Assembly (NCBI GenBank): GCA_041651295.1
Contig: JBAZJN010000009.1
Location: 1 to 40,694, forward strand
Direction: 5' to 3'
DNA from: JBAZJN01 sp041651295
Lineage (GTDB): Bacteria > Patescibacteriota > UBA1384 > XYA2-FULL-43-10 > CAINNR01
DNA: 40,694 nt
Within the stretch, counting starts at the first letter, position 1. Each line of letters starts with the position of its first letter. Below are positions 6,865-15,905 of the stretch, piece after piece. A program made the translations under genes and the position numbers. The notes under the pieces are model-generated. The model was not told the DNA's origin and ran no database searches. It worked only from the letters and a program-made list of their open reading frames with translations.

Positions 6865-8363
6865 TGAAACTAAATTGGTTGAAACTAAAAGAAATCAAAT
6901 TACCGCGCCGACGAAATCTATTTCTGGTCTGTTCCGTTTTGTTGCTGCTGGTTTCGATTGTTATCTCGGCTGCATTGTATATCAAGTATGGCCGGAAGGC
7001 TATGGCGGCATCAGGCTCTTGTGATGCTGGCGGTGAAAACTGCACAATTTCTGGTTCGGGGTCTTTCGATTTAGTTGAAGGGCAATATGAGAATTCAAAT
7101 CTAACAATTGACGGCAGCACAGTATCTTTATGGGGGCCTCATCATTTCAAAAATTTAACCATCAAAAATAACGCAGTAGTTACCCACCAAATACTTATTT
7201 CTGTGAATGACTATGATGATACAACTTGGGCCTTGTCGGCAAATGGCCAAAGGAAAATTGTCGATTTAACAATCGATGATGAATTAATTTTTCAGACCGG
7301 TGGAACAATTAACGTTGATGGGAAAGGTTACGCCGGTGCCGGAGAGGATGACCAGCGTCTAACTCCTGATTGTGGTGACAAAAATATTCCATTTCATTGC
7401 GGCTATGGAGACGGTTTTGGCGGTGGCGGAAATAACGATTCCTATGATGAGTGGACCAGAGGCGCAGGAGGTAGCTACGGCGGCAAAGGTGGTGAAGGAG
7501 TCCATTATAATGGTGGATATGCCGGTTGGGCTAAAGCACCGTATGGCAACCTAACCTCAGATATCACTACTGCTCAACCTGGTTCCGGTGGTGGTGCCGC
7601 GCTTCGTCATAGGCACAACTCTCGTAGTCCTGGTGCGGCCGGTGGCGGTCGTATTCACATTGTCACCGGGACAATTTCCACTGACGGCACCACTTCTAAT
7701 TATATTTCGGCAAAAGGTGCGTCTGTTTCGACTGCAGACTGCTCTTGGTGGGCGATGTGCGGCGGCTCCGGTTCTGGCGGTTCAATTTATATCCGATTAA
7801 CTAGTTATGGGAGCGAAAGTAATTTTGACGTTTCGGTTGCAGGCGGCCGTTCCGATGTTGTTGCAACCATGGCTGGAGCGCCTGGTGTGGCAACTGTCAG
7901 AGGTTTTAATAATAGTGAAGGCAAACAGCTGAAAGTCAATGCCGATGGCGGTGCTGGCGGTTACGATGATGCCGACCGTTACTCCGGCTGCGGTGGCGGG
8001 GGGGGAAGAGTTTTAATCGAGGTTAAAGTCAATTATTCAATAAAAAAAGTGTTGGAACCGCTCGAGAGAGGTGGTGTCAAATATGATCCTGCTGATCAGA
8101 ATACTAATTTTGACCCGTATTCTCTTCGGCTGAATGATAAAATTTTGGTCAACCTATATGCCGTTCGACTCGACTCATCAACCATCATTAAAGATAGCAT
8201 TTTAAGAGAGGCAAATACTTATCTGGGAAATATATACTGCGAGCCGATCCCGGCTTCAATTAGCGATGGTGGAACCTACGACGCAACATCGGGCACTGTT
8301 ACTTGGCCGGCAGTTTCAGATAGTACACATACTTTTACTTATCAATGTAAAGTTAGGATTTAA
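6864..8363 (+). CDS. Glycine-rich exported surface protein, paralogue-like
   Basis: The 499-aa protein has a basic N-terminus, a membrane segment at residues about 19-40 and an extracellular glycine-rich body (about 150-375) with many GGGG and GxGG tracts. Its last 110 residues begin YSIKKVLEPLER and align with KLTIQKILNPVSR of the preceding protein, including a terminal FTYQCKV versus FSYTCSV, so the two share a C-terminal domain. About ten cysteines, several in close pairs (CGDKNIPFHC, CSWWAMC), suggest disulphides outside the membrane. The ATG overlaps the previous stop by one base (TAATG), implying translational coupling. Probable adhesin or cell-envelope fibre; function not known. Confidence 0.8.
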   Translation: MKLNWLKLKEIKLPRRRNLFLVCSVLLLLVSIVISAALYIKYGRKAMAASGSCDAGGENCTISGSGSFDLVEGQYENSNLTIDGSTVSLWGPHHFKNLTIKNNAVVTHQILISVNDYDDTTWALSANGQRKIVDLTIDDELIFQTGGTINVDGKGYAGAGEDDQRLTPDCGDKNIPFHCGYGDGFGGGGNNDSYDEWTRGAGGSYGGKGGEGVHYNGGYAGWAKAPYGNLTSDITTAQPGSGGGAALRHRHNSRSPGAAGGGRIHIVTGTISTDGTTSNYISAKGASVSTADCSWWAMCGGSGSGGSIYIRLTSYGSESNFDVSVAGGRSDVVATMAGAPGVATVRGFNNSEGKQLKVNADGGAGGYDDADRYSGCGGGGGRVLIEVKVNYSIKKVLEPLERGGVKYDPADQNTNFDPYSLRLNDKILVNLYAVRLDSSTIIKDSILREANTYLGNIYCEPIPASISDGGTYDATSGTVTWPAVSDSTHTFTYQCKVRI

Positions 8364-9500
8364 GTGGGAAAAATTATTAAACAATTAATTATTATTGCTT
8401 TAATTCTGGTGCCCGGTTTTGCTTTAGCTGACGAGTCAGGATTGCCAAATATGTTAAATGGTCAAACTACGGTTACAACTGCCGAAGGCGATATATATTT
8501 CGCCGGTTTGGGAGCCAATCAACAGATGATAAACTGGCAGCCCGATTATATTGTGGGGTTTTTGTGGGCGAATAATAATAACACTATTCTCCGTCGTTGT
8601 GCCGCGGCTTCGGACGTCACAACGATTGTTCCCTGCATGATTCTGAGTTCGCCAACTAATTCAATTGACTTAATGAGATCATATACTTATCGAGACGGTT
8701 CTGTTGATCTGGAAACCACAACATTAATCACTCCGGCCAATACCGTCAACGGAGATGTTTATGGTGTCTCGAATGTTTTGCCTTCGCTGCGGCAATTCGG
8801 CAAACATTTATATTCTTCTGGTGGGAATAATTCCTCGTCATCGGCTTATTACAAAATGGGCTCGTATCAATTTAATCCCAAAGCTCAGTCTTATTGGAAA
8901 GCCGACGATGCCAACAAAAATTCCGCCATGACTGAAACAATCAACAGACTTTTGGCTGACTCTAAAACATTGCCGGCTGCTACCATGTCAGGAACATTTG
9001 ACGGGGTTTGCGGGACAGCCATAGGGACGGCATCCTGTCCGATTGAGCAAAGCCAGTATCCGAATGGTCGTGTTTGGAAATCAGATTCAGCCGTTCAAAT
9101 CGGAACAGCACCGAATTGGGTATTAAATTATTCGAAGGTTTCAACCTGGATCATCGGTAATGGTACCAATCAAACCGATCTAACGATCGACGCATCAGTA
9201 TTTGACAATGCTGCTTTGACAGCTGCAAAATCGAGCATCGGATTAATTGTTAGAAAAGGCAATGTAATTGTTAAAAATACATCAAAAATATCAAAAAAAA
9301 TAAATGCCAGCATATTTGTTCCCAATGGCAGCTTAATCGTCGAAGGAAGTAATATTTCTTTCACTGGCTCGTATGTGGCGGAAGATTTTATTCTAAACAA
9401 TTCTGTTTACAACACCAATTTCAAAGAAGATACCAGAGACGAATCCGTCTGGCCACCAGGCTTTAGGGAATTCAGATCAATGTCTTCAAGTGCCAATTAA
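8364..9500 (+). CDS. Exported hypothetical protein of the surface operon
   Basis: The 378-aa protein has a classical signal peptide (basic MGKIIK, hydrophobic core, cleavage likely after ALA at residue 22). The mature part is Asn/Thr/Ser-rich, has no further membrane segment and ends in a beta-rich region (SIFVPNGSLIVEGSNISFTG, then VWPPGFREF). I do not recognise a domain with certainty. The GTG start begins directly after the previous stop codon, with AGGA about 6 nt upstream, so it is the third gene of the surface operon. Because of the neighbours it may be a secreted or pilus-associated protein. No terminator is visible before the pilN promoter. Confidence 0.75.
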   Translation: MGKIIKQLIIIALILVPGFALADESGLPNMLNGQTTVTTAEGDIYFAGLGANQQMINWQPDYIVGFLWANNNNTILRRCAAASDVTTIVPCMILSSPTNSIDLMRSYTYRDGSVDLETTTLITPANTVNGDVYGVSNVLPSLRQFGKHLYSSGGNNSSSSAYYKMGSYQFNPKAQSYWKADDANKNSAMTETINRLLADSKTLPAATMSGTFDGVCGTAIGTASCPIEQSQYPNGRVWKSDSAVQIGTAPNWVLNYSKVSTWIIGNGTNQTDLTIDASVFDNAALTAAKSSIGLIVRKGNVIVKNTSKISKKINASIFVPNGSLIVEGSNISFTGSYVAEDFILNNSVYNTNFKEDTRDESVWPPGFREFRSMSSSAN

Positions 9501-9542
9501 TTATTTCTGTAAATAATAACTGTGAAATTAGCTATTTGTTTG

Positions 9543-9571
9543 TTGTAATAGTTTTAGGTTCTGTATATAAT
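9543..9571 (+). promoter_or_regulatory. Promoter of the pilus assembly operon
   Basis: TTGTAA (9543-9548), a 17-bp spacer and TATAAT (9566-9571) precede pilN. The leader of about 20 nt contains AGGAGG. Confidence 0.7.
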
Positions 9572-9597
9572 AAAAGAAATGATTTCTAGGAGGGTTT

Positions 9598-10236
9598 ATG
9601 CCTGATTCCGTTCAACATGATGCTCCCAGCGAAGAGCCATTTTTGGAGATGGATACAGAAAAAGGTGGTAATTTATCAACGACCATCTTGGTTTTGTTGA
9701 TTGTTCTTGTTGCGCTTGTAGTTGGTTTTTTTGTCTTCTATAAATATTCGTTAGTTTCTAAAGCCGAAGACAAACAAAATACTTTAAACAGTTTAATAGA
9801 TGAAATCCAAAGCAGTAGCAAACAAGAGGTTCGGGACAAAGCAGCAGGTATTGAGTCCGCAATATCAATCTTAAAAACTGCTTCAAAGACAAAATATTCC
9901 TTTAAAGGTTTTACCGACGAGCTGACAAAAAAAATCACTAATGATGTTCAAATAATAAATCTATCAATCGATGAGCAAGGCAACGTTTCATTAGATGGAG
10001 TCAGCTCGTCTTATCGGGCTGTCGCCGATTTGGCGGTAGCATTAGAATCCTCTGACAAAATCGAAAACGTGGATATTGGCGGACTCTCAAAGGGCAGCGA
10101 TGGAGGTAATGAAAAAGTCAGCTTTTCAATGACAGCAAAAATTTCAGATTGGAGTACGGGTTCAAAAACCGCAGTGCAAGAGACCACAGCCGACGCGACA
10201 ACAAGTACTGATTCAGAAGGAGTCATAAATGAATAA
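9598..10236 (+). CDS. pilN: PilN-like type IV pilus assembly protein
   Basis: The 212-aa protein has a cytoplasmic N-terminus of about 28 residues, one membrane segment (residues 29-48), a coiled-coil-like stretch and a C-terminal alpha/beta domain with the PilN-type pattern VQIINLSIDEQGNVSLDGVS...VADLAVALESSDKIENVDI. PilN and PilO form the periplasmic or extracytoplasmic alignment ring that links the pilus motor platform to the envelope. The short PilM-docking motif (INLLP-like) found at the PilN N-terminus in proteobacteria is not visible; the N-terminus is acidic instead. The start has AGGAGGG 3-4 nt upstream. It overlaps pilO by 8 nt. Confidence 0.75.
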   Translation: MPDSVQHDAPSEEPFLEMDTEKGGNLSTTILVLLIVLVALVVGFFVFYKYSLVSKAEDKQNTLNSLIDEIQSSSKQEVRDKAAGIESAISILKTASKTKYSFKGFTDELTKKITNDVQIINLSIDEQGNVSLDGVSSSYRAVADLAVALESSDKIENVDIGGLSKGSDGGNEKVSFSMTAKISDWSTGSKTAVQETTADATTSTDSEGVINE

Positions 10237-10783
10237 AAGAGATACAGTCTTAATGCTTCCAGCCCTGGCAATCATTTTATCAATCGGAGCCTATATTATC
10301 TCGGTAAATCTTTTATTGCCAGACATCTTTCAAAATTCGGCAAAAATCGAAGCGTATGACGAAGATATTAAAGCTGCCCAGACTAAACTGAGTTCGATTT
10401 CTGAATCTGAAAACGCAATTAATAAACTTTCAACTACTGTGAACGCGCTACTTCTGGCAGTGCCAGATAGTGTCGATTCTCCCAACTTGATTACAGAGAT
10501 TGAAACTATTGCAGCGGCAAACGGAGTAGCGCTACCAAATATCAGCCCGCCTATTTCTGCTGAAGCGACCGACGCTTCCAACGGGTTATCGACTAATATC
10601 ACCGTAGTTGGTTCATATTTAGGGATAACAAATTTTATCAACGCCTTAGAAACCAACATTCGTTTTAGCAAGTTGCAGAGTCTTGCAATTTCTAATTCCG
10701 AAAATACTTTAACCGCGACGATTGCGTTTGAGGTGTTTAAAAGACAAAAAGTTAGCTCGATTATACCGGAGGTGTCGCAATGA
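10229..10783 (+). CDS. pilO: PilO-like type IV pilus assembly protein
   Basis: The 184-aa protein has an N-terminal membrane segment (residues about 8-27), a helical coiled-coil part (about 30-75) and a C-terminal ferredoxin-like domain with ITVVGSYLGITNFINALETN, the characteristic PilO stretch for fine spacing of the platform. In the family PilO pairs with PilN. The start lies within the end of pilN with GAAGGAG upstream; its own end overlaps the next gene by 4 nt (ATGA). Assignment rests on size, topology, order and this motif. Confidence 0.75.
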   Translation: MNKRDTVLMLPALAIILSIGAYIISVNLLLPDIFQNSAKIEAYDEDIKAAQTKLSSISESENAINKLSTTVNALLLAVPDSVDSPNLITEIETIAAANGVALPNISPPISAEATDASNGLSTNITVVGSYLGITNFINALETNIRFSKLQSLAISNSENTLTATIAFEVFKRQKVSSIIPEVSQ

Positions 10784-11052
10784 AAGAAGTAACTGTTTCC
10801 GAAAAAACGATTATAATCTTTAGCCTGGTTTTATCAATATTGGTTGTAACCTTGTTTTTGTGGATTTGGTTTTCGGGGAAGAGGCCGTCAGTTGATTCAT
10901 ATCGGAGTTCCGAAGATCTTGCTCCGGTAAATGTAGTTGGCCTCGAATCTCAAGCAGAAAAATTATTGGAAGGACTAAAAAATAACTCAGGAATTCCAAT
11001 TCCGGAACCGACGGCAAAAGAAGGCCGAACAGACCCATTCGCCGCAATTTAG
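10780..11052 (+). CDS. Short PilP-like membrane protein
   Basis: The 90-aa protein has one N-terminal membrane segment (residues about 10-31) and a Pro/Glu-rich extracytoplasmic tail that ends GRTDPFAAI. A terminal R-x-DPF motif is the hallmark of the start of PilP-like or GspC-like linker regions, and the gene sits exactly where pilP would (pilN-pilO-pilP). It lacks the folded PilP beta-domain, which in diderms binds the secretin. No secretin gene is present in the window, so a reduced partner is consistent with a monoderm-like envelope. The name PilP is an inference. Start with GGAGG 7 nt upstream, overlapping pilO by 4 nt. Confidence 0.65.
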   Translation: MKEVTVSEKTIIIFSLVLSILVVTLFLWIWFSGKRPSVDSYRSSEDLAPVNVVGLESQAEKLLEGLKNNSGIPIPEPTAKEGRTDPFAAI

Positions 11053-11078
11053 CTTACTCGGATAAAAATACTTATTGA

Positions 11079-13442
11079 ATGGCAATTCAAAAAAAAAATT
11101 CTAGTATCGTAGTTAACCAGTTTGGTGGTCTGTATCAGGCTCTGTCTTCGCAGTCGATAGTCGATGTTTTTGTCGTCCAAGGAATTATTTCGCCGTCCGA
11201 TGGAGAAAAAATAAAATTAAAGTATAAAAATAACTTGGCAGTCGAGCGATTTTTACTGGCCAACAGATTAATCTCCAGGGAGGCAATCAATAAAGCATAC
11301 AGTATTATTCTGAAATTGCCCTTTATTGCCTTAAAAAACTTAGAGATATCGGAAGAAATTACAAGATTAATTCCGGAAAAAGTCGGGAAAAAGTTCCAAG
11401 TGATTCCTTTTTCAAAAAAAAATATGGTTGTAAATTTAGCAATTGGAAACCCCGGAGAGCTTTTTATTTCTCAAAATCGAGGTCTCGAAGAAATGTTCTT
11501 GTCTAAAAATTTTTCGATTGAATTATTTGTTTCTACTCCGAGTGACGTCTTGGGCGCATGGACTCAGGGGAAAAGTAAAAATAAATTGCTTTTAGAAAAA
11601 ACAAAATTGCCTGTGATATTTCTACGCAATAGAAATGTAAATTTGAAATATTTAGAATTATTACCGTTTGAGTTCATGTTGAAAAATAGAATGGCGATTT
11701 TTGATCAGGCCGGTGAGAAAATGTATAGAATTGCCCTTGAGGATTCACTAAATCCAAATACCGGGAAGATTGTTGAATATCTCAAAGTCAATAACAATTT
11801 GGACTTTGAGGAATTTTCTACCTCCAAGGATGACATCGATTATCTGCTGTCCCTTTACAAAAAACAGCCGGATAAATCAGATCGAAACGATAAGACAAAC
11901 GAAAAAATTGAGGAGCCCGGTGTCTTTTCGGGTTTTGTCGAATCATTGATTACTCAACAACCGGCGGGGCTTGTTTCAAAAGAAACACTCGAGGCGAAAA
12001 ATAATTTAACAACAGATCAGTCGTCAGGAAATAAGGTTGGCATTAAAGAAGACGAGGAAACTAAATTGGAAATTGAGGCAAATAGAGAAATTCAGGAGAT
12101 GGATCGGGACATTGGGAAATTGTTGGGCAAAGACGTAAAAACTTTTGATGAATTAATGAAGATATCGGGGGAAAAATCGATTCCGAAATTGGTTGCTGCG
12201 ATCATCAGCTATGCTTTATTTATGGGTGCGTCCGACATCCACGTCGAGCCTGAAGCGAAGAGATTAAGAGTCAGATATAGAGTCGACGGAATTTTGAAAG
12301 ATATTTTGCAGCTCTCAACCGATATTGGGCCGTCCGTTGTCAGCCGTATAAAAATCCTCGGCCTAATGAAACTTGATGAAACGCGCATTCCTCAAGATGG
12401 CCGGTTCTCTGTAAATTTCATGAAAAGGGAAGTTGATGTCAGAGTTTCGGTTCTGCCGACTGTTTATGGCGAGAAGACAGTCATGCGTATACTTGATAAA
12501 TCGCAAGGAATTCTATCACTCGAAGATTTGGGATTTGTCGGCTCTGCATTTAGAATAATGACGGAACAAATCAAATTGCCGTACGGAATTATCCTAGCCA
12601 CCGGTCCGACCGGTTCGGGTAAATCGACTACCCTCTATGCCGTACTAAATAGATTAAATCAGCCCGGTGTCAATGTTGTGACGCTTGAGGATCCTGTCGA
12701 ATATGAAGTTCCAGGTGTAAATCAGTGCCAAATTAAACCAAAAATCGGTTTTACTTTTGCAGAGGGTTTGAGGAGTATTTTACGCCAGGATCCAAATATC
12801 ATTATGGTTGGCGAAGTTAGAGATGCCGATACCGCGAATATGGCGACCCATGCCGCTCTTACCGGTCATTTGGTATTAACAACTCTCCACACAAATGATG
12901 CGGCGTCGTCTTTGCCGAGGTTGATAAATATGGGCGTTGAGCCATTTCTAATTACATCGAGCGTCAATGTCGTAATTGCTCAGCGCTTAGTTAGAAGAGT
13001 TTGCCCAAAGTGCCGAGAAAAAATTAATATTCCATCGCCGCTAACGGAGGCAATTAAAAAAGAGATTGATTTGATACCAAAAGGAGATAAAGATGATTTG
13101 GCTAGAATAAAACCACTTCAATTTTATCGAGGCAAGGGTTGTGGTGAGTGCACAGAAGGATACAAGGGTAGAATCGGTATTTATGAACTTCTGGTTATGA
13201 ATGATGAAGTCGAATCACTGGCTGTATCAAAAAGACCGGCCTCCGAAATCAAGGAATTGGCAGTAAAATCCGGCATGTTAACCATGCGTCAGGATGGAAT
13301 TTTAAAAGCTATTGACGGTTTAACAACAATAGACGAGGTGCTTTTGGCAACGGGAGAACTTAGTGTTGGAGAAATTACCTTAACCGAAACAGAAGAAGAT
13401 AAGAGTCAGGGCCAAGATCAGAGCAAAAGCAAAGAAGAATAA
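11079..13442 (+). CDS. pilB: Type IV pilus extension ATPase PilB (GspE family)
   Basis: The 787-aa protein has an N-terminal MshEN-like region (about 1-160), a low-complexity linker and a C-terminal GspE/PilB ATPase. Visible motifs are Walker A GPTGSGKST (near 508-516), the Asp box, Walker B region IIMVGEVRD (near 575) and the His box TLHTNDAASSLPR. The four-cysteine zinc element CPKC (near 642) and CGEC (near 688) marks extension ATPases and is absent from PilT. It powers pilus polymerisation at the inner face of the membrane. It ends in an acidic and polar tail. No clear Shine-Dalgarno precedes the ATG. It follows the PilP-like gene by 26 nt. Confidence 0.95.
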   Translation: MAIQKKNSSIVVNQFGGLYQALSSQSIVDVFVVQGIISPSDGEKIKLKYKNNLAVERFLLANRLISREAINKAYSIILKLPFIALKNLEISEEITRLIPEKVGKKFQVIPFSKKNMVVNLAIGNPGELFISQNRGLEEMFLSKNFSIELFVSTPSDVLGAWTQGKSKNKLLLEKTKLPVIFLRNRNVNLKYLELLPFEFMLKNRMAIFDQAGEKMYRIALEDSLNPNTGKIVEYLKVNNNLDFEEFSTSKDDIDYLLSLYKKQPDKSDRNDKTNEKIEEPGVFSGFVESLITQQPAGLVSKETLEAKNNLTTDQSSGNKVGIKEDEETKLEIEANREIQEMDRDIGKLLGKDVKTFDELMKISGEKSIPKLVAAIISYALFMGASDIHVEPEAKRLRVRYRVDGILKDILQLSTDIGPSVVSRIKILGLMKLDETRIPQDGRFSVNFMKREVDVRVSVLPTVYGEKTVMRILDKSQGILSLEDLGFVGSAFRIMTEQIKLPYGIILATGPTGSGKSTTLYAVLNRLNQPGVNVVTLEDPVEYEVPGVNQCQIKPKIGFTFAEGLRSILRQDPNIIMVGEVRDADTANMATHAALTGHLVLTTLHTNDAASSLPRLINMGVEPFLITSSVNVVIAQRLVRRVCPKCREKINIPSPLTEAIKKEIDLIPKGDKDDLARIKPLQFYRGKGCGECTEGYKGRIGIYELLVMNDEVESLAVSKRPASEIKELAVKSGMLTMRQDGILKAIDGLTTIDEVLLATGELSVGEITLTETEEDKSQGQDQSKSKEE

Positions 13443-13473
13443 CCCAACTTCATGATTTTTAGACCGGAGTTAA

Positions 13474-13502
13474 TTGACTTTGAATTCCCCTGTTTGTTAT
13501 CA
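13474..13502 (+). promoter_or_regulatory. Promoter of pilT
   Basis: TTGACT (13474-13479), a 17-bp spacer and TTATCA (13497-13502) lie between pilB and pilT. Retraction genes may thus be transcribed independently of pilNOP-B. Confidence 0.6.
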
Positions 13503-13529
13503 TGAAATTAATCAAGTTATGGAGGGAAC

Positions 13530-14615
13530 ATGGATGGGGATTTGGCCGAAAATAACGGCAAAATAAAGGCTTTCGCAAATTTGTTGGATTTGGCAATTGA
13601 TAAAGGAGCGTCAGATGTCCATATTGTTGTTGGCGCCCATCCTCTGTTGCGAATTGATGGCCGATTATTGCCGGTGACTTCAGTTCCTCCGCTTACAACC
13701 GAAAATGTTAATACTTTGTTGGCCGAAATTGCCAAACCTGATCAACTGGAAAAAGTAAAAAATAGAGTCGAAGTTGATTTTTCATTTGAATATGGCGGTA
13801 CGCGTTTTAGAACTAACCTCTATTTGGAGAAAAACCAGCCGGCGGGCTCGCTCCGATTAATCACCTCGAAAATTAAAACTTTTAACGAACTGGGTTTACC
13901 GCCGATAGTTGAATTTTTTACCTCTCAGTCGCAAGGTCTGGTAATTATTACTGGTCCGACTGGTCACGGCAAGTCAACAACTTTGGCCTCGATGATTCAA
14001 AAGATCAATCTGGAACGTCGAGAACATATAGTTTCGATTGAAGACCCGATAGAATATTCGTTCAAAAATGAAAAAAGTTTAATATCGCAAAGAGAAGTCG
14101 GAAACGATACTCAAAGTTTTTCTTCGGCCCTGCGAAGTGCGTTACGTGAGGATCCGAACGTTGTGCTTATTGGCGAAATGAGGGATCTGGAAACTATTGA
14201 ATCAGCACTAATAATGGCTGAAACCGGACATTTGGTGTTAACCACTCTTCATACAAACTCCGCAGCTCAGACGGTAGATCGTATAGTTGCAGTTTTTCCG
14301 GCATATCAACAACAGCAGGTGAGAAGCCAGTTGGCATCAGTGCTTCTCGGAGTAATGTCACAAAGACTAATTCCAAGAATTTCTGGTGGAAGAATTGTCG
14401 CATCCGAGGTGATGATTGCCAATTCGGCTATCAGAACTTTAATCCGAGATAATAAGATTCACCAAATACCCAATGTTATCCAGACGTCAGCTTCAGAGGG
14501 CATGATTTTGCTTGACAAGGTCTTGGCCGAATTAATATCGCGGGGAGAAGTATCTCTGGAGGACGCGCTGACTTGGTCAATTTCGCCAAAGAGTCTAAAA
14601 ATGATGGTTTATTAA
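13530..14615 (+). CDS. pilT: Pilus retraction ATPase PilT
   Basis: The 361-aa hexameric ATPase drives pilus retraction. It has the N-terminal PAS-like domain (SDVHIVVGAHPLLRIDG), Walker A GPTGHGKST (near 142-150), the Walker B stretch VVLIGEMRDLETIESAL and the His box TLHTNSAAQTVDRIVAVFP. The family's AIRNLIRE-like motif appears as AIRTLIRDNK near residue 300. It lacks the zinc cysteines of PilB. The ATG follows GGAGGG with a 4-nt spacer and there is a separate promoter just upstream. A retraction ATPase implies dynamic pili, for attachment or DNA uptake. Confidence 0.95.
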   Translation: MDGDLAENNGKIKAFANLLDLAIDKGASDVHIVVGAHPLLRIDGRLLPVTSVPPLTTENVNTLLAEIAKPDQLEKVKNRVEVDFSFEYGGTRFRTNLYLEKNQPAGSLRLITSKIKTFNELGLPPIVEFFTSQSQGLVIITGPTGHGKSTTLASMIQKINLERREHIVSIEDPIEYSFKNEKSLISQREVGNDTQSFSSALRSALREDPNVVLIGEMRDLETIESALIMAETGHLVLTTLHTNSAAQTVDRIVAVFPAYQQQQVRSQLASVLLGVMSQRLIPRISGGRIVASEVMIANSAIRTLIRDNKIHQIPNVIQTSASEGMILLDKVLAELISRGEVSLEDALTWSISPKSLKMMVY

Positions 14616-14643
14616 TTAACCCAGAATCAATTGGAATGTTATA

Positions 14644-15846
14644 ATGATGAGATTTAGATACAGAGCGAAGAATGATCGAGGCGATATTATCGGCGGTATT
14701 GTCCGTGCCGATAATGTTTTAGCAGCTGAAAAAATTTTGCGGGATAATAGCCTGGTTACAGTTGATATATTTCCTGAAAGCGGAGAGGTTTTTTCATTCT
14801 TAAATTTAAGGAAAAGAGTTTCGCTCAGAGAAAAAGCGACTTTTGCCGGTCAGCTGTCAACTATGGTGTCCGCCGGATTGCCTCTGCCGAAGGCAATTAA
14901 CATTATTGCCGCTCAAACAACGAATCAATATTTAAAAAGTATTTTTTACAACGTAAACCGAGATTTGGAAGAAGGATTAAATTTTTCTTCATCGTTGGCG
15001 AAATACCCACAAGTGTTTGATGAACTTTTTGTAAATGTTGTCAGATCAGGCGAATCAACAGGTAATCTGGAGAGCGTTTTAATCCGCTTGTCGAAAAAAA
15101 TCGAAAAGGAGCAAAGCTTATCATCTAAACTTCTTTCAGCAATGGTTTATCCGGCATTTATTGTCGTGGCGCTTATTGCCGTCAGTTGGCTTTTAATGGT
15201 TAAAATTGTACCGCAAATTGAAATGATATTTTCCGAATCGAGCGTTAAATTACCATGGACAACCAGCGCGCTAATCGCAATTTCTCACTTTCTTGCTTCG
15301 TTTTGGTGGGGAGTTATATTAATTCTTTTTGCGATCGTTATTTTTATCCGCTACTATCTATCAACCGATCAAGGACGAGAGGTATACGCGAATATCCAAA
15401 TCAAATTACCCGGTATTAGAAAAGTCTCGTCGGATATATATATGTCGAGATTTTGTCGAACAATGGAGATGTTATTTGAATCCGGAGTTCCTTTATTGGA
15501 AGCAATAAATACAACGGCCAATGTTATGGTGAACGATTTTTACAAAAAATCTTTAGCTCGAATTTCCAAGAATGTTCAAAAAGGAATCTCGTTCAGCATT
15601 GAGTTATCAAAAGATCCGCTTTATCCGGCACTCGTCAGCCAAATGGTAGCAGTCGGAGAGCAAACGGGAAAAACTGCCGAAGTGATGCAAAAAATGGCTG
15701 AATTTTATGACAACGAGGCAGAAAGTGCTATTGCCGGCGTATACTCATTGGTTGAACCGATAGCAATGATCTTGGTTGGCATTGGCGTTGCAATACTAGT
15801 TTTTGCTATACTTGTACCAATATATCAAATAGCCCAAATGCAATAA
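14644..15846 (+). CDS. pilC: Pilus platform membrane protein PilC
   Basis: The 400-aa inner-membrane platform protein has the family N-terminus FRYRAKNDRGDIIGGIVRAD and two GspF domains: about 65-190 (LREKATFAGQLSTMVSAGLP) and 270-395 (MSRFCRTMEMLFESGVPLLE). Three membrane segments lie at about 170-195, 215-240 and 370-395. It couples PilB/PilT rotation to pilin insertion. It follows pilT by 28 nt without a clear Shine-Dalgarno. A TATAAT overlapping the start codon is regarded as chance. Confidence 0.95.
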   Translation: MMRFRYRAKNDRGDIIGGIVRADNVLAAEKILRDNSLVTVDIFPESGEVFSFLNLRKRVSLREKATFAGQLSTMVSAGLPLPKAINIIAAQTTNQYLKSIFYNVNRDLEEGLNFSSSLAKYPQVFDELFVNVVRSGESTGNLESVLIRLSKKIEKEQSLSSKLLSAMVYPAFIVVALIAVSWLLMVKIVPQIEMIFSESSVKLPWTTSALIAISHFLASFWWGVILILFAIVIFIRYYLSTDQGREVYANIQIKLPGIRKVSSDIYMSRFCRTMEMLFESGVPLLEAINTTANVMVNDFYKKSLARISKNVQKGISFSIELSKDPLYPALVSQMVAVGEQTGKTAEVMQKMAEFYDNEAESAIAGVYSLVEPIAMILVGIGVAILVFAILVPIYQIAQMQ

Positions 15847-15905
15847 CTCTCCGTGGTCGGTCGGATTAAAATTGTATTAAAAAATAAATATTACTTAGGA
15901 GGAAA

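Noticed and set aside
14637..14649. A perfect extended -10 (TG-T-TATAAT) overlapping the pilC start codon.
   Set aside because: Transcription from it would begin inside the coding sequence, and the N-terminus that follows is the conserved PilC one. Treated as chance, as is the similar TGGTATTAT overlapping the dprA ATG at 32013-32021.
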